The translations under genes were made by a program, and so were the position numbers. Below are positions 25,877 through 34,800 of a DNA stretch of 64,000 bases, in pieces. The notes below the pieces were generated by a model. The model did not search any database and was not told where the DNA came from. It saw only the letters and a program-made list of their open reading frames with translations. Within the stretch, counting starts at the first letter, position 1. Every line of letters starts with the position of its first letter. The stretch comes from Sphingopyxis witflariensis (GTDB taxonomy: Bacteria; Pseudomonadota; Alphaproteobacteria; Sphingomonadales; Sphingomonadaceae), in the NCBI RefSeq assembly GCF_002205635.1, contig NZ_NISJ01000011.1, positions 62,001 through 126,000 of the forward strand, written 5' to 3'.

Positions 25877-28800
25877 TCAGACGTGCGGCGCGGCCTGATG
25901 CAGATCATGTTCGACCGATTGATGGGCGAAAGCACCCATGTCGGCCGGAACCTTCACGTTCAGCAACTGCGCCAGATCGACATTCGCCGCGTCATCGTTC
26001 GCGGCATGCTGGCTTTCGCCACCGACAACCGCATCAATCAGATGGTCGACACTGCCGCCCTTGAGTACTTCGGCGAGCACCGCTTCTGCGGCCGCCCCCT
26101 TAACCGTCGCGTCGGCCGTCTCAGCGGCAGCTTGCCCCGCCGCAATAAGGCCGAGCGTCAACAGCCCGTCCATCGGCGAGTCCGCGTGCACCGACACCAT
26201 ATCGAACAATGCGTCCGATGCGTTCGTGTCGGCGGCCCCCTGATCGTCGCTGGCAATGTTGCCCTGCCCGTCCTCGATCGAAGCCGGAGCAGCACTCGCA
26301 TCATCGGAATGCGATGAAGTGCTGGTGCTGGCCGGGGCCGCGTCCTTCGTGGCCGACAGATCTTCGCCGCCAATCGGCGCCGTTTCGGCCGGTACCACCG
26401 AAGCGCTGTGCGCCGCAGCGTCATCGACCGGCAGCGGCGTCGGCAGATCGTGGGCGACGGGCTTGTCTTCCGTCTCGGTCTGGGCCTGCGCGCCCTGCGC
26501 CATGGCAACCAGCGACGCCGCGACCAGCGAAGCGGTCAGCGCCTGATTACCCGCCGAGCGCTGGGCATCTTCCGCCTCGCGGTCGGCACCGCGCGCGCCA
26601 AGCTGGGTGTCGAGTTGAACCTCGATATAGTCGCCCTTGCTGCCGTCGGCGCGGGTAAAGCTGCCGTGAGCTGTCACGGCCTGGCCGTCGATGAACTCTT
26701 CGGTCGCGACCGCACCCGTGGAAATCGAAGTGATGCCCTGATCGGTAAGGCTCGAAAGCTCGCCCGCATCGCTTACGCCGTCGGCATTGGCATCCCGCCA
26801 CACCAGCAGCTTGGCAAAGGCCGCATCATTTGCGTCGACGACGCCGTCGCCATTGTCGTCGAGCGAAGCAAGCGCCGCGACGCCATTAGCGAAATTGCCG
26901 CCGCCAAAGCCCGGAGTGAAGATCTCCGTCCCGCTGTCGATCTTACCATTGCCGTCGAGGTCGACGGCGAGAATGCCGTCGTTCGAGGAATTCCACGTCA
27001 CGCGATCGGCCGCGCCATCGGCGTTGATGTCGAACGCCGCAGTCGGGCCAAAGGAATAGCCGTCGCCATTCAGATCAAGGATGATCGGGTCGGCGGCACC
27101 GACGAAGTTGGCGGCAGTAAGGTTGCCATAACCAACGCCATTGATGGTCATGATATGCTCGACGGTCATGCCGCTGTTGCCGGGATTGGTATTGTCATTG
27201 ATCGTCACCGAATAAATACCGGCATTGGCGGTGCCTGACGTGTTCGAATAGACGATAAAGGTATAGGTGCCGTTCGGGATATCGTCCGTTGCGGCCTGAA
27301 TAAACCCTTCGATCGTCGAACCGTCACCATCATTGCCAAGCGAGGTGGTGACCCAAGCATTGTTGACCAATTCGATGATTTCAACACCGGCACCAATATC
27401 CGTCTGACCAGCGGTGACTGTAAGGAAGCTGCCGTCGGTTTCGCTGGTTCCGCTAACCGCAATCGCAATCTTGTCCTGAACGACGTTGAAGCTGGAAACG
27501 GTCACCAACGTATTATTCGCAGGGTTTACCGCGTCATGCTTGAAGACAATAGTGTCGGCAGCGCCGTCGCCATTGCCCAGATCGACCGTCCAATTGCGCG
27601 CAGTCAATGCGGCAACTTTGATGGTGACCGTGTCAGCACCCGTGCCGGCGTTGACGATGCTGCCGTCGCCCGTGCTTGCGATGATGGCATCGTTACCGGT
27701 GCCGCCAGTGATTGTACCGTTGCCCGAACCGCCATTGATAAAATCGTCGCCGTCGCCGCCGTCGATCGTGTCATTGCCTTCCTGGCCGTAGATGATGTCG
27801 TTACCGGCGCCACCATTGATGACATCATTACCGGCAGTCCGGCCGCTTTCCTGGCCCAATATGGCATGGTTGGCGCGGATATAGGCAATCGTGTCCTGAC
27901 GGTTCCAGTTCGCGCCATTTCCCGCCGGGTCGAGCGATTCTGCATTAGGCCGGCCTTCGAGGGTCTGGAAAACCGCCCAGCCCGATCCGGCCGGGAGGCT
28001 CACGCCAAGCTCGGTCGCCAGCGCATCGGTGAACAGAACGTCGCCAAAAATGACGTCGGCACCGTCGCCGCCATTGACGACATCATTGCCTGCCGCCGCG
28101 AGGTCGGTCGATCCGCCCAGATTTTGGAGGATGCTGGCGAGTTGTTCGGCCGAGGTCGCGTTGCTCGCGCTACCGGTTCCGCCCGAAGCATTGCCATCCT
28201 CGACATTACCCAACCGGGTCAGCAGCGTCCCGTTGACGTTGACGCCGATCGCATCGATTGAATAGCCGGTCGCGAGTATCTGCTGCGGTTCATTCGACCC
28301 GTCGGTTCCGAGGATCTGGTTCATCGCATCCTGCACATTGTCCGAATCCTCGGAGCCGTCGCCGCCGTTGTTCCACAAGGTCGGATTGCCGTCGGAGACG
28401 AAGACCACCTTGTTGACATCAGCGCCGGGGATGCCGAGGCCCCCGTTGATCCACGTCAGTGCGTCCTGAAGACCGTCTTCATAATTGGTACCGCCCGACG
28501 CCGTCATGCCATTGACCGCCGCCTTCGCCAATGTGATCTGGCTCGCCTGCACAACGCCGTTCACGATCAGATTGAATGTCCCGAGATTCGTGCCAGCGGC
28601 GTCGAAATCGATCACCGTGATCCGGACGTCCTGCGCGCCCGATTGCGACAGGCTGTCGATCAGCGCGTTGACGCCATTCTTCAGCGCCTGCATCCGCGAA
28701 ATACTGCCGCCGCCAAATGTGATCTGATCGGTCATGCTACCCGAACTGTCGAGCACGAGCACCACGTTTGCCTGTTGTCCTTCGGTAATCGTTACCGAAC

Positions 28801-31800
28801 CCGGATCGCCGACGAGCGTATCGTCGAAATTTCCGCCCTGAATCACGCCATCGATCGAACCTTGCGGATTGGCGACGACATGATCCGTGGTCTGGCCGGT
28901 CGCGTCACCGGTCGCCGAGCCGATGACCAGCAGCGGGGCTGCCGTCGTGATCGCCAGAGATCCCTGCGCCGTATCACCGTCGCCATCGACGATGGTGACC
29001 GGAACATTGAAATTCACCGGATTTTCGGTCTGCACAGCCGCGCCGAAATCGCCGATCTTGAAGGTATCGCCGCCAGCATGGTGGAATTCGATGCTGTTAT
29101 ATCCGTCGGCAGTGAAGCCCGCGAGACGAGTATCGGCCGTCACCCCGGTGACGGTCGCTTGGCCGCCACTGAAGCTGACGGTATAGCTCTGCCCGCCCAC
29201 ACTATACGTACCGTTGGCAGTCACAAAGACCGTCACGCCGTTGAAGCTGATCGCGACCTTGTTAATCGTATCCTGGACGCCATCGCCGACGTCATTGTCG
29301 GTGTCGATGTCATCGCGCGCAACGAGCCGGACGCTGGAACTGGTTTGGATATTAGAGAACAGCGCCGACGCCCCGTTCGCGGTGTAGTGCGAATCAAAGG
29401 CGTGGTTTTGATTGGCCAGCGGCCCATAGTCATTGTTGCCGGGCGATCCAGTGAGATCCACGACGAAATCGAGGCGCACCGCTTCGTTCGTTCCGACGCT
29501 ATTGCCACTGGAAACACCGGTGTTGGTGGCATTTGCGTTCATCGTGCCGCCGTCGGCCCCATTGGTCATCGGCGTGATCAGGACGTCTTGGCTGTCGTTG
29601 TCGCCCGGCTTCACAAAGCCGATCCATGCGGTGTTGCCGCCGACGAAATCATAGCCGCCATCGTTGAAATCGACCGTTACTGTCGAATCGAGCTTTTGGA
29701 CCATCTGAACCTGATACTGGTCGGCATGGCCGGCAGGCTGCAGGCGGATGATGAACACATCGTCGCCATTGGGCTTTTCGGCGGTCAGGACGGTGCCATT
29801 CGCCGAAATCGTATAGGTCAGCGCCTGGCTGCCCGACGTCAGATTCTGCGCCTGGAGCGCCGCGACCGTCGCCGCCGTAAAGATCACACTGCCCGGACCG
29901 TCGCCGCCATAATTATTGTCGACGTCACCATCGGTGTCGAGCGACTGATAGACCGACGAGCCAGGTGCGTTCAGCAGCTGCGCATTGAGCGGTGCGATGG
30001 CGATCGGCGAGTCATCTTCGAGCCCGATGGTCAGCGCGGATGCATTGGTGACGGTCGTCGTGCCGTCGTTGACATTGACCGGTACCACCAGCGACAGCGC
30101 GTCTTCGAGCGTCGTGTTGGGATGATCGATCGGACCCAGCAACGACACGGTGAAGTTACCGCCATTGTCGATCGCCACGCTGATGATCGTGTCGGCGCCG
30201 ACCTTGCCCAGCAGAAGCTGCGGGTTGGTCGTATCCCAGACGATCGGCTGGCCACCCGACGACAATGCAGTCGCGGGCGCGCCAAGGGAGAAGGTCAGCG
30301 GATCGCCATCGGGATCGGTCGCCACGATCGTTCCGGTACGGACCGTGAGGTTGGTCGTATCCACGGTTCCAGTCGCATCGGGGAAGCCGCCGGCCAGTCC
30401 TTCGTCCGATACGGCGGTCGTTGCCGTTCCTATCGTCGGCAGGTCGTTAGAGCCGTTGATCGTAATCGTCAGCGTCGTCGTCGTCCGGTCGCCGTCGCCA
30501 TCGGTAAGCGTATAGGTGAAGGTCTCGGTCAGCGATTCGCTCGCTCCGAGCGCCTGCACCGTCGCATTGCCGTTGTTCAGCGTATAGGTGTAGCCGCCAC
30601 TGGCGTTCAGCGTGAGCGAGCCATAGGATCCTGCGACCGCCGCGCCGACATTGCCCGTTACATCACCCGCCGGCGTACCGGCAGCAACGCCTGACACGGC
30701 CGCGCCATCAGCACCCGCCGTGTCGGCGCTTCCCGGCGCGTTGGTCGTGCCAACGCCGGTCACGACATTGCCGGTTGCAACACTTGCCGTGTCTTCGATC
30801 ACGCTGTCCGTGTCGGCACGCGCCGTCGGGACATCGTCGATGATATTGATCGTGACCGTGCCGCCGACGCTGTTCCCGTTAGCGTCGGTCGCGGTGTAGT
30901 TGAACACACGCACACCATTTTCGGTGGTGATGTCATTGTCGAGCGTCGCACCGTCGAACGCCGATTTCAGCGTGTAGGTGTATGTGCCATTAGCGTTGAG
31001 CACAAACTTGCCGAGCGCATCTTCGACGGTTTGCGGCGCGTAAGTGATGCCGGGGCCCGTCACGGCCAGCGCGCCCGTCACCGTTTCCGTGGTGGCGGCA
31101 GGATTGCTGCCAACAACGGTGCCCGCCGCGACGTCATTGCCGTCCGCGACCAGATCGAGTCCGGCCTCGTCCACCGTCTTCGTCTGGTTGTCGGGTGCCA
31201 GCGTTACCGGCTGGATTGTGATCGTCAGCGTCGTGGTCGACGTGTCTCCGTCAGCGTCGCGGATCGTGTAGACAAAGGTGTCGGTGACAACAGTCGACGT
31301 CGTGTTCGGCTTGGCATCATAGCTGTAGGTGCCGTCGGCATTGAGCGTCAGATCGCCACGCGCGGTCGAGATCACCGAGCCGGTGCCAGTGGTGACCGGC
31401 GTCGTCGTATCGCCGCCGGCAACCCGTACGCCAACAACCCCGCCAGCAGGCGACGTCGTCGCCGCACCATCGGCGCCGAACACATCGTCATTGTCGGTCA
31501 GCACATTGCCGGTCGCGACTGCACCTTCGATGACCGAGTTCGTATCAGCATTCGCCGACGGACCATCATCGAGGAAGCTGATCTGGTCGCCGATCTCGGT
31601 CTTCGCCGTCGCCGTATCGTCGTCGCCGTCCTTGATCGTCACCGTCGCGCTGATCAGCCCATTGAGCGTCAGCGCGTCATTGTGAAGCGCCACCCCGCCG
31701 TCCTGAAGATGCTCGAGCGCAACAAGCTGCTGCACCGTCAGCGTGCCATCGGCGTTGATCGTCACCGTGAAGGCATCGCGAACCACGCCGCCGCCATCGG

Positions 31801-34800
31801 TGTAGCGACCAACAATCGTCGTCGACGAGGTTTCGAACAGCGTGATCGCAAAGTCGCCCACCGCCGTCACGATGCCGCTCGCGACACTCGTGCCGCCACC
31901 GCTCAGTTCGATACCGTAAACCGCCGCACCCGTCGCCGCCGCGCCATCGGCGCCATAAGCCAGAGACGCCGCAATAACCGCCGTCGCCGACGTCACCGTG
32001 TCGAAGCCGCTCGTTTCGTCAAGCGTCACGCTGCCCCCGCCGGCAACATTGCTGATCGTCGGACCGTCATCGTCGAAGCGGATCTGCGCCGATATATCAA
32101 TCGTGCCCGAAGTCGCGGTGTCGCCATCACTGTCGGTCGCGGTGACCACCACGCCCAGCGTGTTCGCCAGCAACTGAACCATATCGTCGGGGTTCGCCGC
32201 ATTGGGATGGTCGAGCGACAGATATTGCTCGACCGTAACCACACCCGTCGTCGGGTTGATCGCAATCGCGAAGGCGGCCTGCCCGGCAAACGCGCCGCCA
32301 CTGACCTGACCCACAATCACATTGCCGTCCAGAACGAGGTTGATCGCCGACCCGTCGGTAACCGTGAGGCCCGACGTCGCATTGGTGACCGCCAGCGCAT
32401 AGGTCAGCGCGTTGCTCGCAGCCGCGCCGTCAGCGCCATAAACCGGGGTCGCCGTGACAACCGCCGTACCCGACGTCGCGGTGCTGATCGCACCCGTGCC
32501 GCCGACATTCGGATCATCGCCCTTGACGATCGCACCGGTGTTGATGGTCGCAGCCACGCTGCTCGTCGCGCTCTCGTCGTTCAGGACAAGTGCGGCGCCC
32601 GATGCGCTCGCGGTAACCGACGGACCATCATCGAGGAAGCTGATCTGGTCGCCGATCTCGGTCTTCGCCGTCGCCGTATCGTCGTCGCCGTCCTTGATCG
32701 TCACCGTCGCGCTGATCAGCCCATTGAGCGTCAGCGCGTCATTGTGAAGCGCCACCCCGCCGTCCTGAAGATGCTCGAGCGCAACAAGCTGCTGCACCGT
32801 CAGCGTGCCATCGGCGTTGATCGTCACCGTGAAGGCATCGCGAACCACGCCGCCGCCATCGGTGTAGCGACCAACAATCGTCGTCGACGAGGTTTCGAAC
32901 AGCGTGATCGCAAAGTCGCCCACCGCCGTCACGATGCCGCTCGCGACACTCGTGCCGCCACCGCTCAGTTCGATACCGTAAACCGCCGCACCCGTCGCCG
33001 CCGCGCCATCGGCGCCATAAGCCAGAGACGCCGCAATAACCGCCGTCGCCGACGTCACCGTGTCGAAGCCGCTCGTTTCGTCAAGCGTCACGCTGCCCCC
33101 GCCGGCAACATTGCTGATCGTCGGGATGTCGTCGACGATCGTGACGCCGAACGAGCCCGGCGCCGCAGTGCCGTCGCTGTCGGTCACGGTGAAGCCGATA
33201 CCCGACAAAATGTCAGTGTCTTCACTGCCCGCGACGGCCTGATCGATCGCCTGCGACAGCGTAACCGTATAGCCATAGGTAACCTGGGTCGCGCCGGGGC
33301 CGGCGGTCGGAGTGGTCAGCGCGACGCGGATCACCTCATTGCCTGCAACCGAACCGACGAGATCATCGCCAACCTTCTCAAAGGTCACCGCGACGCCATT
33401 GACGGTCAACTGCGTATCAAGCCCAGCACCGTAGTTGAGGACGAGCGAACCCGCCAGCGTTCCCGGCACGTCGCTACCGAAATCGACGGTGAGCGAACCA
33501 TTGGCGGTCGCGAGGCCGGTGGAAGTGACTTCGCCGGCCAAGCCATTGTCGGCATTGGCACCCGGCAGGCCGTCTTCATCGACGACGACATTGGCGGGGT
33601 TGCGGAATTGCGGCGCAGAATCGGCAACCAGCGTGATCGTCGCGGTGGCGACCGACGTGTCGCCGTCGCCATCGGTGATCTGATATTGGAAGCTGACTTC
33701 GCCGGTCTCTTGCGCCGTCGGCGTGTAAGTGAAGCTGCCGTCATCATTATAAACAAGCGTCCCGGCGCCCGTGAGCGAATCCGCGACCAGTTCCACTGCC
33801 GAAGGCTGGACACTGTCCGCGCCCTGCACGTCGTTGGCGAGCACGTTGATCGTCACCGGCTGGTTTTCTAGCGACTGAGTCACGCCGTCATCGGCGGCCG
33901 CCGGAACATCGTCCGTGATGCGAATGTCGATATTGGCGCTGGCGGTGCTGCCGTCGATGTCGGTGACGGTGACGCCGACACTATCCGTGAGACCATCCTG
34001 GCCCTGCGCCGGATGGTCGGTGCGGTTGTCGGTCAGGGTGTAGGTGTAGGTAAAGGTGCCGCCGATCACCGATCCGTCTTGGCCCGTCACCGGGGTGAAG
34101 CCGGTGATGTCGAGCTTGCCATAAGCAGTCGTCACCGATTGCGGCGTAAATGTGCCATTGCCGACGACGAGTGTCAGCGGGGCGCCGAGCGGTACGCCGT
34201 TGAAGCTGTCGAGCACAACCGTACCCATGCCGTCAGGGGTGGCGACCGAGAAGCTGTCACTGTCGGCCACGCCGTCGGGCGTCGTGTCCGACCCGGCGGC
34301 TTCGCCGACGCGCGCGGCCAGATCGTCTTCATCGACGCGGAGTTCCGAGCCCTCGGCATCAAGCCCACGGATCGTCACGCCGTCGTTGGCGCCGTTGATC
34401 GTGATCGTCAGCGTCGCGGGCGAAGTATCGCCATCGCCGTCGGTGATCGTATAAGTGAAAGTTTCGGTCAGCGTCTCGCCTGCCGACAGCCCCTGCACCG
34501 GCTGCGCCTGATTGTTCAGCACATAAGTGTAGCTGCCGTCGCTGTTGAGCGTCAGCGTGCCATAGGTGGTCGGGAAACCTTCGCCGATCGTGCCCCCCGT
34601 CACAGCGGTGACAGTCGCGCCATCGGCGCCCTGAACATCCTTCGCGCCGTCGGTGGCATTGGTGTCCGTGCCGCCTGCGCCGGTCAGTACATTGCCATCG
34701 GCGGTCGGCGGATTGTCGCCGTTGCCGTCGTCTTCGGTTACGCTGTCGGCATCATTCGCCGCCGCCGGAACGTCGTCGATGATGCGGACGTCGAGGCTCG

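Noticed and set aside
27700-28110. CRISPR-like array from the regular repeats in the adhesin
   Set aside because: The repeats are codons for calcium-binding nonapeptides inside one open frame, without unique spacers.
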